A stretch of DNA of 64,000 nt. Source: Platynereis dumerilii (lineage: Eukaryota; Annelida; Polychaeta; Phyllodocida; Nereididae). The DNA lies in contig JAPTHN010000003.1 of the NCBI GenBank assembly GCA_026936325.1, positions 36,844,011 to 36,908,010 on the forward strand. Reading direction: 5' to 3'. The notes under the pieces were generated by a model that worked only from the letters and a program-made list of their open reading frames with translations, did no database searches and had not been told where the DNA came from. Position 1 is the first letter of the stretch, and each line of letters opens with the position of its first letter. This document shows positions 49,985 to 61,600 of the stretch, one piece after another. The position numbers and the translations under genes were made by a program.

Positions 49985-50132
49985 GGATGGATGTTTGGGG
50001 GTTTACATCCTGTATTTACGCACTTGGTAAGCTAATTAATTAGGACAGGAAGAGAACATGGCAAAGAGCTGGATTCGAACTCTGGACCCAGCGATTGGCA
50101 GTCCAGCACGCTACCACTAGACCAACCCTCCC
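49985..50132 (-). mobile_element. tRNA-derived SINE
   Basis: On the minus strand it opens GGGAGGGTTGGTCTAGTGGT, with A box TGGTCTAGTGGTAGCG. An anticodon-like CTGCCAA (Gly-GCC-like) follows, and then B box GAGTTCGAATCC. A non-tRNA body with CTTACCAAGTGCGTAAATAC and a CATCCATCCATC tail completes it. The head folds poorly beyond the arms around the boxes and it is joined to the SINE body, so I call a SINE and not a tRNA gene. Confidence 0.75.
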
Positions 50133-50889
50133 CCCTCAAAACCCTGTCTTTGTTTACAAATCAAGTATTGCTTAAGTTTTTTTTAGCTGTATTTAAGTGT
50201 CTGCTCTGCAGTTACGGAAAGTCAGGGAAACTCATGAAAAACATTGCGGTGATGGAAATTCAGCAAATTGCCAAATAAATTTTGGCCTTGATTCTCGCTT
50301 AATTTTTTACAGATTTTCACTATGGCACTTGCTGTGACCTGGTGGAAAAGGACATCAATTTAAAGTTTTTAGGGACCTCGCCCCCTCAAAGCCCGCACCT
50401 CCTAAGGGCCACTTGATTTCACTGCCTCCAGAATACCCACTGATTAGCCGAGGGTATGCTGCCGCGCAGCCTATGTTTTAGATAAGCTTTAGAGGCTAAG
50501 CTACTTTTCAAAAAAAGAATTCGTTTTTCGAAATACTTTTTTCCAATTTTTTTTTTTTTATCCATGACCACCAAATTTGCGCAGTGAACTTACATTGAGC
50601 ATTGTCACACCTATACGACAAGGACACTTTTTTTCCCATTTCCATTTTTTTTTTTTTCAAAATTTTTCCCCCTCCATTGTTTTTCAAATTGTATTCCCCA
50701 TATTGTTCTGTCCTAATTTTTTTCCCCAACACTTTTTTTTTAAGTTTTGCTACTGTTCCCTAGTGTGTGTTCATGGACAGATATGTACTATAGACCTTAG
50801 TATGCCTATGTGACACTGCATTCACCCCAATGAACTTTTCTAGTAGGCCTACTTAATAGCTCCGTTCTGATTTGTACTTTTTTCAGATT
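50133..50889. other. Intergenic, T-rich in the second half
   Basis: Long T runs at 50540-50760. GCCGAGGGTATGCTGCCGCG at 50447 resembles the hairpin-type ends described at 46504. No gene. Confidence 0.35.
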
Positions 50890-51290
50890 GACTGCTTGCA
50901 CTATGGAGGCAACATAAATCATCTGTTCCATCCTGGTCCCTTTTCGGGCAAACGCATGTTGATTTTGATGACGATCTTTCGCATCTCATGAAAATTCTTG
51001 AAGACAGTGCAGGAACATCATACCATGGCTAACCGAAACAAGTGAGCTAATCATATCAATATTCATAGTCCAGCAGCTGCGCCATTCTCAAATTTCGGGA
51101 CAAAATGCCTGGAAAATGTGGTAACGGGGGGGACTTTTGCGGCCAAAAAAACCAGCTATTTGATCTCTTGAAAAAGGAAGCTAGGGATGAGCATTGCATT
51201 GTTAAATTTTGTATGCTCTTGCCGATCTGTGGGATATTAGGAAAAGTGAGGGACATGTTTGTGCAGCGACGCAACCCACTACCAAATTAA
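50890..51290 (+). pseudogene. Coding-like remnant(s), unrecognised
   Basis: One frame (about 50898-51033) reads SSVPSWSLFGQTHVDFDDD and on through LSHLMKILEDSAGTSYHG to a stop. A second frame starts at 51105 (MPGKCGNGGDFCGQKNQ, 61 residues, with several Cys). Both have protein-like composition. The 51105 frame ends near a possible donor AAAA-GTGAGG, but its phase does not fit the exon at 52694. Could be a decayed mobile-element gene or lost exons. Confidence 0.2.
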
Positions 51291-51351
51291 GGCATAGGCC
51301 TGTATTTTTGCTTTGTGAAACCAAAAACACCCATTTGTATTTATTCATTTA

Positions 51352-51915
51352 GGGGAGAGGCAGGTTAGTTGAGACGTTTTTCACGAAAGTTGGCCTGAAA
51401 AAAATGTGCAAAATCAATGTTATTCCAATGGAGGCAAATTATGCTTATTGCTTGGCAGTGACAGCAAGTAAGCAAAATTTTTCAATTCGAATAGTTGCCA
51501 AATGATGTAATGCTGATGTTTGGAAAACAATTATTTGAAAATTAAACTATCGTACTGTCTTTCCACTCAGAATGTCGCTTTTGCTTAATTTCGTCAGACA
51601 CCAAAATATTTGATTACATGGCATAGGTCAACTTTGCCTAAACGAAATTGGATGAAAGTCACATGGATTATTTCTCAGCTTAATCCAATGATTATGTGAA
51701 AAGGATATACTGCAGGGCCCAAAAGTTTTTGTGCTAAGTACTGTGAAATAACCCACTTGCGTAATTTTGCCAGATGCGGGGTTGTATGAAGAAACTTGAC
51801 TTGATCTATTGGACGGTTTTTACCCCAGAGGGTGCCAAATTAGGTCATGTCAAACGTATCAACTAACCTTACTGGGCAGGTTAGTTGATACACCTGGTCA
51901 GGTTAGTTGATACAC
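51352..51915. mobile_element. TIR-like element with repeated CAGGTTAGTTGATAC motif
   Basis: GGCAGGTTAGTTGAGACG at the left is mirrored by CGTATCAACTAACCTT at about 51855. Two direct copies of GGTTAGTTGATACAC lie immediately outside that right end (to about 51915). Same design as 39367-40090 but a different motif. Confidence 0.45.
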
Positions 51916-52693
51916 ACAACCCAAAGGAAAATGTAAAGAAATGGTCACATGCTACAGCCTATGTAGAAGGTGCTAAGGTCATAAGGCTTCACCAAATTAC
52001 TTCCTGTTCCCGTAGAAGCATTTCTGTTCACGTTGTGAGTCGAATGTGATGGTCAACCTCTTGGACCAAAGAGACCTCATGAAGAATGCAGCCGAAGATT
52101 CTCCAGTACAGTGTGGAGTTGTTTCAAGTGAAGCCCTGGGTACTGCTTACCATTATAGTTCCACTAACAAGTCAGGACTGTGATTGTGACCAGGCCACTC
52201 AGCAGAACCTGTTAAAGCCTTGAGCAACCATAAAGATGGGTCATTCTGACCCCTAATACCATCGTATTACCTTATTAAACTGCCATTTCCACCACAAAAC
52301 CAACTCAGTTTCATTTTGCAGTAATTTAATCAAACAGGCAACAACCCTCAAAGAAGCTAAAATCCTCAAAATACATGTTAAGCAAACTCACAAAAAACGG
52401 TGGTCAAAAAAGTCCCTTCAGTCACAAGAGCATATTTGACCTCATATCAAAACTAAGAATCAAATTCTGGGGATGTTTTTATAATATTTTGTAACTTCAT
52501 GGGCACAACAGCAAAATGTCATAACATCAAAACCTTCCTTTCATTCTTTCTATTACATTTTGACTCCTATTAAGGTGGAAAATAGATTGATTGTCCCAAA
52601 GTCACGGTGGAATAAACCACTTGGCCTAATCTTGCATGAAACTAAAGATCAATAATACTTGGCCTAATCTTGCATATTTTAACTTCATTTCAG
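51916..52693. other. Intron or intergenic sequence before the first recognised exon
   Basis: No ORF of note. A direct repeat, ACTTGGCCTAATCTTGCAT, occurs at about 52619 and 52659 just before the splice acceptor (TTCATTTCAG, ending 52693). Confidence 0.4.
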
Positions 52694-55600
52694 TGATGGT
52701 GACACACCTGCTCGTGTCCTGGCTGACATTGATGACACTGAACTCATACAACGCATCCATAAGAAAATTGAGAGCAGCCCTCCGTTTTACCATGAGTCTC
52801 AGAAAGTTCTTGCTCAGAAAATCATAGAGCGCATCAGACTAATTTTTAAACATCACCACAAAGGACAACTGTTGGAAGACTTTAAAGACTTTGACTTCCA
52901 AATCTATACATCTCGAAACAACACTTTGAAAGAACAAACTAAGTCACGGTTGCTGAATCCCGAGTCAGGCTGCATACCCCCTGGGTGTCCTGATGCCTCT
53001 AAATTTGCTGATGAGAGGGTGCAATTATATTCAAGTAGCAAAGCAGTGGAAGATCGATATGACAAGCTCAAGGAAGATGCCGAAGACAATCCAGAGAAAT
53101 TGTTCCTGATTGTGGCTGATGAGGCCCATTGGGGAATAACAAGTGCTGGTGAGGAAGGGAGGAAGAAGGCTCATGACAAATTGATCAACACCTGGCATCC
53201 CTTCAAAAATGTGATAGTCCTTTTGGTGACTGCAACTGCCTACAACCTCCTGACAGATGCATCACGTCTCCCTCTTGATATCTTCTGTGCTGAATCACTC
53301 TCTACCGGAGATTTGCAAATTGCCAGAGCTGAAAATGCACCTGATGACAAGACTAAAATGTCTATGAAAGATTGCGAAGATGGAACCGACGGTGTCGGAC
53401 CAAAAGTCGCTCTGCACCATATAAAATGGACAGAAACATACAGTAGCAGGTTGGAAAAGGGCATGAAAATGGTGATGCGCACATTAGCAACATCATCAGA
53501 TGCAAAGGGTGGCAAACCTATATACCTTGGGCCCCAGCAATATGCACATACAAAATGTGTACTACTGGTTGGACACGAGGAAATTAGTGATGACTTAACA
53601 CTTTTATTCAAAGGAAGGAACGGCAGAGTCAAAATATACGATGCCAAAGATAGACAACTGAAAGTCCTGATTCGGGAGCAAGAGCAACAGTATGACGTCG
53701 TCTTTGTACCACCTGTAGTAGACCCAAAACTGGCAAAATGCTTCAAAGTTGTGGATGAATTTGAAATGGTTTTGTCATTTGGAGAGGATATTTTTGCACT
53801 CTATCCGATATGCAGTGATAGGCTCAGTTTATATTATGATCCAGATACGAAGACCATAGAAGTACATCGCAAACCGCCAACAATAACTTTAGGGAATGAA
53901 ATTTTGATCGAATTACCAGTCACAGACCTGTTTTTTATTCACCATTATGAAAATGATTCTTCAAATAATTATCGTTACATGTCCTTGAATCACTACTACA
54001 ATACAATCTGGCATGAAGATGTAAACAGTCGCAAAATCCGATGTGATGATAGTTTTGAAAAGCTCTGTAAAGAGATGCTGCGAGACGATCGAGAAACACT
54101 TCACAAGCAGACAGACTTGTTTATTGCTGAGTACTGTATATTTGTAATTTGCTTGAGTGAATTCAAAAATCTCTTCACATCAAATTCTGATCCCTATGAC
54201 ACCAAGGGAGTGATAAAAGAAATAAATGAAAAGGTTCGGGAAATTGAGAAGAAGCTTGGGGAATTTAACGAGGAACTTCCAAAGACACCTGGCATCAGCA
54301 ATGAGAAATTCGTTAACCAAAAGGTAATTGAGGATGTTTTGGAATACCACAAGCCAGTCAAGGGTAATGGTCATGAATCAATGGTCAACAAGTGGAAAAA
54401 TGTCTTGCAAGCATGTCTCTTTGGGAATTCAAAGCTCACTAAAGAGCTTGCAGAGGAACTTGGGCAAAACCCCGATTCATTGGAAATTTTGAGAACTTGG
54501 AAAAATGAAGTAATCAATTCGTATGAAACTGGGAAGATAATAGCTGAACTAATGCAAATTACCTTGGTCGGTGGTCAATTTCGTGGTCACCTATCTGTCA
54601 TCAAAGTCAACAAAATTGACGAAGCCGACAAGTTGTTTTCGTCTTTAGAAGTGGCTCAAGATATAGCAAATAAAAAAAATAAAAATTCGACATTTCTATT
54701 TGACGTAGTGAGGAATTATAGCAAGAAAGAGCTGAGACACATTTATAATTCTGGTGATGAGCGAAAGTACAAACTACACCTCCTTGTGCAAAGTAAACGC
54801 TGCCAAAGCAATTCTGGCAGAGGATTTTGTGGATGCAAAGAATATACAAGCACAAACCCATCTATGGAATGTACAAATTGCAGCCATCCGCATAATTCAC
54901 TGGCAAAATGTGAGGATCTGGAAGGACTACCGGCCATTTTGATACTTGTGGACAAAGGCAAAATGGGAGACACCTTTCCATCAAATTTCAAGAGCATGGA
55001 TATGCGCATAAAATGTCCTGACCGGAAAAAAGAAGGAGTAGCAACACCAGACAAAAACTATGTGTTATCAAGCACAGTTCAAGAGCTTGGGAGACTTTGT
55101 GTTTATCATAAAGAAGATGACCTTGAGAATGTTCCTTATGCCCTCGTTCCAGAAAGCACGATAGATTTCCTGAAGAAGAAAACCACACGCAAAGAAAAGG
55201 ACCAGGGTAATGCCCTTATTTACAGTTGTTTCAAGGGAACCCAATCAATTGACAGGTACATCCAGGTGAAAAGTAAAAAGACACCAGATGGCGATCAACA
55301 AAAGACACTGACACCAACTAAGAAAAGTTGTGAGAGTTCCTCTGAAAACAGTAAAAATATGATTCTCCTTGATGCTGAGCCCCAATGTGGCAAAACGGGA
55401 ACTTTCTGCAACGTTATTGCAGAACTTCGCAAACTGATTTGCCAAGAAGTCTCTCCTGACATTGACGAAAATCCCGAGGAAGAATCTGATGAAGATGATG
55501 AATATGAGGGTAAGGTAGATTACATATTATATAATATTTTATAACACCTCTAGTCAGGTTGCCAAACCTGATTTTTGACCCTAACCCTGCACCGACGGAT

Positions 55601-58600
55601 AAAGTTTTTTTCGCGATGGATTTGGGGTCCTTAGACCCTCCATAAAACATAAATGGCGGGTAACGAGAGCGTATCCTTGAGCATTTTGAGAAAATGGCCG
55701 AATTCAAAATGGCCGCCAAAACGAACATCGGTCATCCTAACTTTCTTATTTTTTGGGCTAGAAAGGAATGCAATACCTCTATTTCCAGTAAAATTGGCAT
55801 GGGGAATTCATTTTTAAGGTTTCTATATGATTTGAGCCCACCTGTTAGCTTCTAGAATTAAAAATAGTAAAAAAATCCCTCAAATTTACGATAATTTTCA
55901 GAAAAATGTTTCCGTCTGAAAACTGGCTTTATTTCTTGTTTTCTATATGTAACTAAATGTTAATTTGTTATAAATACTTAAGAATAAGTGCAGGAGATTG
56001 TTAATTGATGTGGTACTGAGTAATCATGATGTTGTTCAATGTGAAAATGACCGATTTTTGGACTGAATTCGACTACAGACCTTGACATTGTCACTATAAG
56101 GCTGACATAATTTACTTTTTTAACTTGCAAATGGATGTTGCTGTTCAGACAAACTTCAAATCTGTTAAATCAGAGGCCTAATGCAATACTCAACATAAAA
56201 TACATGAAGGAGATCTGCAAGTCAATATCTTTGCTTTTGCCAAACCTGGGATCTATGACATTCCAAGTTGCCCGAATGGCACATACTTGATTAGTCAAAC
56301 TGAAGAAGAAGTAAAAGTTGAAAAGGCTTAGCAACAATCAAGAACAAATGTCAAGGAGAAAGAAATGAGTGAAAGAGCAACTGGCAACAGTCCAGACATG
56401 CAGCAAACCTCAATGCAACTGATGCAAGGTACCGTTGAAAGTGTAATTCTAGATTTGTGAGCGTTTGAGCAGATAAGGAAAGTCCTAGACAGAATGTGTC
56501 TCACATCTGAGTGCCATGTCAAGGAATCTGTGTGAGATCCTCATAGAACAGATGCAAGAGCAACACCACAAGAAGTTAGAATCAGTCAAGTTGATGGATT
56601 TGTAACTTGAACGTGGACACATAGCAATGATAAGGCTACTTTGCTAAATCAGCGGCATGTAAATGTATGGTTGTTCTTTTTGCATCTCCATAATTTTCTT
56701 CATGGGAAGCATAATGTCACCCTGAAATTGAAGGATAATGATGAAGAAGACAGTTTGAAATTGCAAACAGTACAATTTTGTTTCCACTGTCAGGCTCACA
56801 CTGAGGGAATGCTGCTCCAGATGAGATAAACTTCAAGACTGCCAAAGAAACCATGGGTGTCAGATTGTTAAAATGATAATGATGGAAAAAAGTCCCAAAT
56901 GCAGTTGTTGTTCTTCTGAGCAAATTTTAAAATTCACTTTGAACACAGCTTAGACAGGTTCTTAGTCATCATAAGCGCTTTTGCCACAGATCTGAGTAGC
57001 TGTATGGAACGGTTTCCTGTTGTGCCATGGTTATTACGGAGATGGTGCATTGGTTCAGCTGAAGCAGTCCCTGACACCACCCCAATAGTAGGCCTATACC
57101 CCATAATATATTGTTTTAAAATGAGAAGCCAATGTGTGTGGGTGTGGGTGTGGACTGTGATGCTCACCCATACAAGCAACCCCATCAATTCTTGCTGTGG
57201 GCAATGTATTTTCCGAAGCATATTGCCATTGAAACTGTAGGATTTCATCATACAAACAGCAATCAAGGAAGCTTGTAGTGGCACCATTGATGACAGTTTT
57301 AATCTGCAGGGAAGAGAAAGAGTACACATCCAGATGAGAAGATATAATTTCCTCAGGAGAACTTCTACACAGCAAAATGTTTTGGACTTCAGCAAATCTC
57401 TTGGCAATATTGTCCAAACACCCGTGATGGTTGTTGCTCCACCCTTGTTTGCCTGGCAACAAAATCAATTGTACTGTTCACAATATTCAGACTGTCTTCT
57501 CCATCTTCATCCTTCATAATCAGGGTGACATTACTATTTAGGGCTTCCTGTGAAAAAAATAATGGAGCAGTAAGCTGGTGATATGAGAAAAACAAAACTC
57601 TGGACTCCGCTGATTTAGCAAAGTATAGCCTTTTCATTGTTTTACCTCCAGGTTTAAGGTGCAAGTCCATCAACTGGACTGATTCCCATTTCTTGTGGTG
57701 TTGCTCTACGATGATCTCACAGCTTCCTTGACATTGCTCTCAAATACTACAGATATTCTGTCATGGAGCCTCCTAACCTGCTCGATCCCTGAAGAATCTG
57801 GAACACTGTCTAATGTATCTATGGTAACATACATCTGTTCCGTCGAGATTTTCTGTCTTGACTGTTGACATGACCATTGCTCTTTCACTCATTTCTTTCT
57901 CTTCTTGTTCTTGATTGTTGCTAAGCCTTTTCAACTTTTGCTTCTTCTTCAGTTTCACTAATCAAGTATGTGCCATTCGGGCGATTTGGAATGTCATAGA
58001 TCCCAGTTTTGGCAAAATCAAAGATATTGACATCTTATGCAGATCTCCTTTATGTATTTTATGTTGAGTATTGCATTAGGCCTTTTTGCTTTAACAGATT
58101 TGAAGTTAGTCTGAACAGCAGCACCCATTTTAAAGTCAAAAATAGCATGCAAGGCATGCACCGTGTCCTCGAGCAATTTAATAACCCTTATAACTCAATG
58201 GGATATGATCATTACATTAACACATCTCTATAAATTGTTAAAAGTTGCATTCTATCTATAGAACTATCAATCTACCTATCAATCTACCTATCAATCTACC
58301 TATCTGTCTATCTATGTGTTATCTGTCTATCTATCTGTCTATCTTTAGTAATTGGCTGAAGCATAAATCTCAGGTTGTGCAACCATTGTGGTGCACCCCA
58401 CTTTGTCTCAGGGTGGAAGGGCGAAAGGGAAGAAGAAGAAGATGCTTCTCAGAAATCGTCTGCTGAGCAAGGAGGAATTTGGGAGATTAAAGTTAACTAT
58501 TTAGAGCAGTGAGACATAAGATTAAAGCCAGGGCATCTTGCGCAACAGTGTAAACACTGGGCATCATAATGGCATCATAACTTTGGGTGGTTCTTGCATC

Positions 58601-61600
58601 TGTGAAATGCTTTTCGATCCACACCAACTTTGATATGACAATCCCCTTGATGACGACAAAGGGCCCGAGGCCCTGCTCTCGGACACAAAAAAGTAAATTA
58701 TGTCAGCCTTAAGAGTGACAATGTCAAGGTCTGTAGTCTAATTCAGTCTCAAAATCAGCCATTTTCACATTGAACAACATCATGATTACCCAGTACCACA
58801 TCAATTAACAATTTTCTGCACTTATTCTTAAGTATTTATAACAAATTCACATTCTAGTTACATGTAGAAAACCAGAAATAAAGCGAGTATTTAGATCGAA
58901 ACATTTTTCTTAAAATTATCATAAATTTGAGGGATATTTTTACTATTTTTAATTCTAGGAGCTAACAGGTGAGCTTAAATCATTTAGAAACCTTAAAAAT
59001 GAATTCCCCATGCCAATTTTACTGGAAATAGAGGTATTGCACACCTTTCTAGCCCAAAAAATAAGAAAGTTAGGATGACCGATGCTCGTTTTGGCGGCCA
59101 TTTTGAATTCGGCCATTTTCTCAAAATGCTCAAGGATACGCTCTCGTTACCCGCCATTTATGTTTTATGGAGGTTCTAAGGACCCCAAATCTATCGCGAA
59201 AAAAACTTTATCCGTCGGTGCAGGGTATAACCCTCTGGCAACCTGACTACTCACAGATGTAAGCTCTTCTCTGATTGGTTGAAGTGAGGTCACATGACAT
59301 GGGTCACATGACATGAGTCAGAAATGACTGATGACCCAGCAAAGGAACTGTTGACCAGTCAACAGTACCTTTGGAACTGTTGACTGGTCAACAGTACTTC
59401 CAAAAAAAAAAAAAATTCCAAAAAAAAAATTTCAAAAAAAAAAAAAAAATTCAAAAAAAAAAAAAATTTCAAAAAGGAAAAAAAAACACGAGGTGTTATA
59501 AAACAATTATTGACTGGTGTATTCGGGCATCAGTTCAACCTGTTTGACCATCGTGAGCCTTTGGCCTCGGGCGACAGTAGGTGACTATCACTCCCTCGGG
59601 TCAAACAGATTGAACTGTTGCCCTCATCACCAGTCAATATTTGTATAATGTAAGTCAACCATTTGACTGATTTCAAGCTACTTTTGATTCCATGACAGAG
59701 CTAATCACAGCAATGTGTTTTTTGTGTGTTTCAGATGAAGAGGGTAAGTGGCAATACCCATACCATGAAAAGATGAGCTCAGATCAGCTGACCAAAAAGG
59801 TCGGAGCAAGTGAAAAATATACACCAATCCATGGCTTTTGGTCACCAGGCAAGGCACCCACTAAAATACCTGCATTCCAAGCACCTTGGAGTCAAACTTC
59901 TCCATCTCAAGGACAGGGAAGTGTGAGCCCTTGCCATGAGCCTTACAAGGCTGAGTGTTACACTCACAAGTGCTCTGATTGCGATGAAAAGGGAATCACA
60001 GCTGCACCTGATGTATTTGATTTAGTAATAGATTGCTATAAAATCAAGATTCATGTGACTACAGAAAATCAAAGCCCTCATCTGCTGGCTAAGATATTTG
60101 CGGCAAACATTCAGTGCACTCCACAAATATCCAATCCTGATCCAGAGCCAAGTTCCGCAGATCTTACTCTTAGTACATGGATATTCACGCCGACTGCTGG
60201 TCGGGCCAAGAGCGCTTGTCTCAACTTGATGCACACAATGAAAGGTCCACGTTCAAACAATGACAACACTGAGGTGTTTCAGACTTACGTACAAGTGCTG
60301 GTGGTACAAGAAAAAGACTTTGAAGAATACTGTTCAGTTTGGGGTTCAAAGGTCACTGCCATTTTGCAACTGCCCAGTTCAATGGAAGACGATGGCGGCC
60401 AAAGCGTTTCAGCAGTTGAAGGTGGCATTGGGTACAGCCGAAGATTCATTCATCTTTTTGCCAAGATTCTTGGCCTTGATCATATCTTCATGATTGACGA
60501 CAGGGTCCGGTATTTCAAGGAAGCTCGGTTTGAATCAGGCAGAGTGAAGAGGAATGAAGATAAAGTGGAATTTGAGTGTGTCCCTCTCTACAAGGTTTTG
60601 AGTCACATGGAAAGACAATTTCACCGTGACACACCAATGCCAATGCCAAGTTCAGACTTTGATCCTTTCCCATTTAACTTCGAAAGTGATCCACAAGCAC
60701 TCTGTGAATTGGAAAAGTACACAGGGCCCTCTGGAAATTATGCAGCTCTTGGAGTGCTTCAAGACAGGCCAGGGTCAGAACGAGTGAGAAAAGCTTTCAA
60801 AAAAGCTCACGTCTACAGCTTGCTTCTCCTGAATGTGAAATCCACTTCTGAAAAGAAGATAACTTTTCAACCGTGGGAGGCATTTGAAGATATTGACTTT
60901 AACTACAGATCAGATGAGAAAGGTTTGTGGGTTTGCAAGTACAACCGCTTCTTGAAGTTCACAAAACCAGTGCATAGTGCTCCAGTCATTTTCTTTTGGA
61001 ATGATGAAATGGAGCTGACACTGAACAAAGGTCATTTGGCAAAAAATGAGGTCCAACGTCTTGCCGATTGGATGGCATTCCAAGTGAAACCAGCACGGAA
61101 GTACCTGTTGGAAGGGGCTTCCCAAAACACCAAACTCAGAGAATTATTCCAGAAAGTGAAAGCAGAGAAGCATGACCGGGATGAGTTCTTCATACTCATA
61201 GACCCGCTGAACATCGAGACAGATGACTTGAAAGATGCCATTAAGACGCTTAGTAAGAAGTCCAAAGTGAAGGCACAACTCAACCTGTACGTCATTTCCG
61301 TCCCAGTGAAGATATGTCTGCAGCATACTTTGAGAAAGGTTGGCGACTTCAGAAGGCTGTTCGAAAATGTGAGTCTTCTTTTCAATTCAGCAAAGATATA
61401 CAGGGGCGGATCCATGATTTTTCGAAAGGGGGTGCCTATGATATAAGCACGCATTGTCAGACAATTTTCACAGATGTTGACTAACACATTCTAAGTTTTG
61501 TCCCAATTTCACAATGTTACAGATTTTCGAGGAAGGATTTACGCTGCAGATCGCAACAAGTCACAATGTGAAGGAATTCAAAGTGGAGATTGTCCTCATA

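Larger units (their letters stand above)
55537..59503. repeat. Outer inverted repeat enclosing the palindrome
   Basis: TTTTATAACACCTC at 55537-55550 is exactly complementary to GAGGTGTTATAAAA at 59490-59503. Between the palindrome and the right copy are two inverted copies of AACTGTTGACCAGTCAACAG (about 59350 and 59375) and long A runs. Suggests the palindrome inserted in, or carries, another fold-back unit. Confidence 0.6.
55510..59734 (+). other. Intron 2 of the visible GREB1-like gene, filled by repeats
   Basis: Donor GAGG-GTAAGG and acceptor GTTTCAG-ATGAAG. Joining them makes a GAT codon and keeps the frame (EYE-D-EEGKW). Of 4,225 bp, about 4.1 kb is accounted for by the palindromic element and satellite hairpins; 27 bp separate the donor from the first repeat. 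Confidence 0.75.

Noticed and set aside
50060-50132. Functional tRNA gene (minus strand, Gly-like)
   Set aside because: It has A and B boxes but runs into a SINE body also found at 4735-4870, with no terminator T run after a mature 3' end.
51105-51245. Upstream exon of the GREB1-like gene ending at AAAA-GTGAGG
   Set aside because: The phase at that donor does not match the acceptor at 52693, and no acceptor for it is clear.
53240-53746. 168-residue minus-strand ORF
   Set aside because: Shadow of the helicase exon on the plus strand, which carries the recognisable motifs.
56934-57407. 157-residue minus ORF within the intron palindrome
   Set aside because: It lies near the turn of the inverted element, has no start context or recognised domain, and is not kept as a frame in the other arm.
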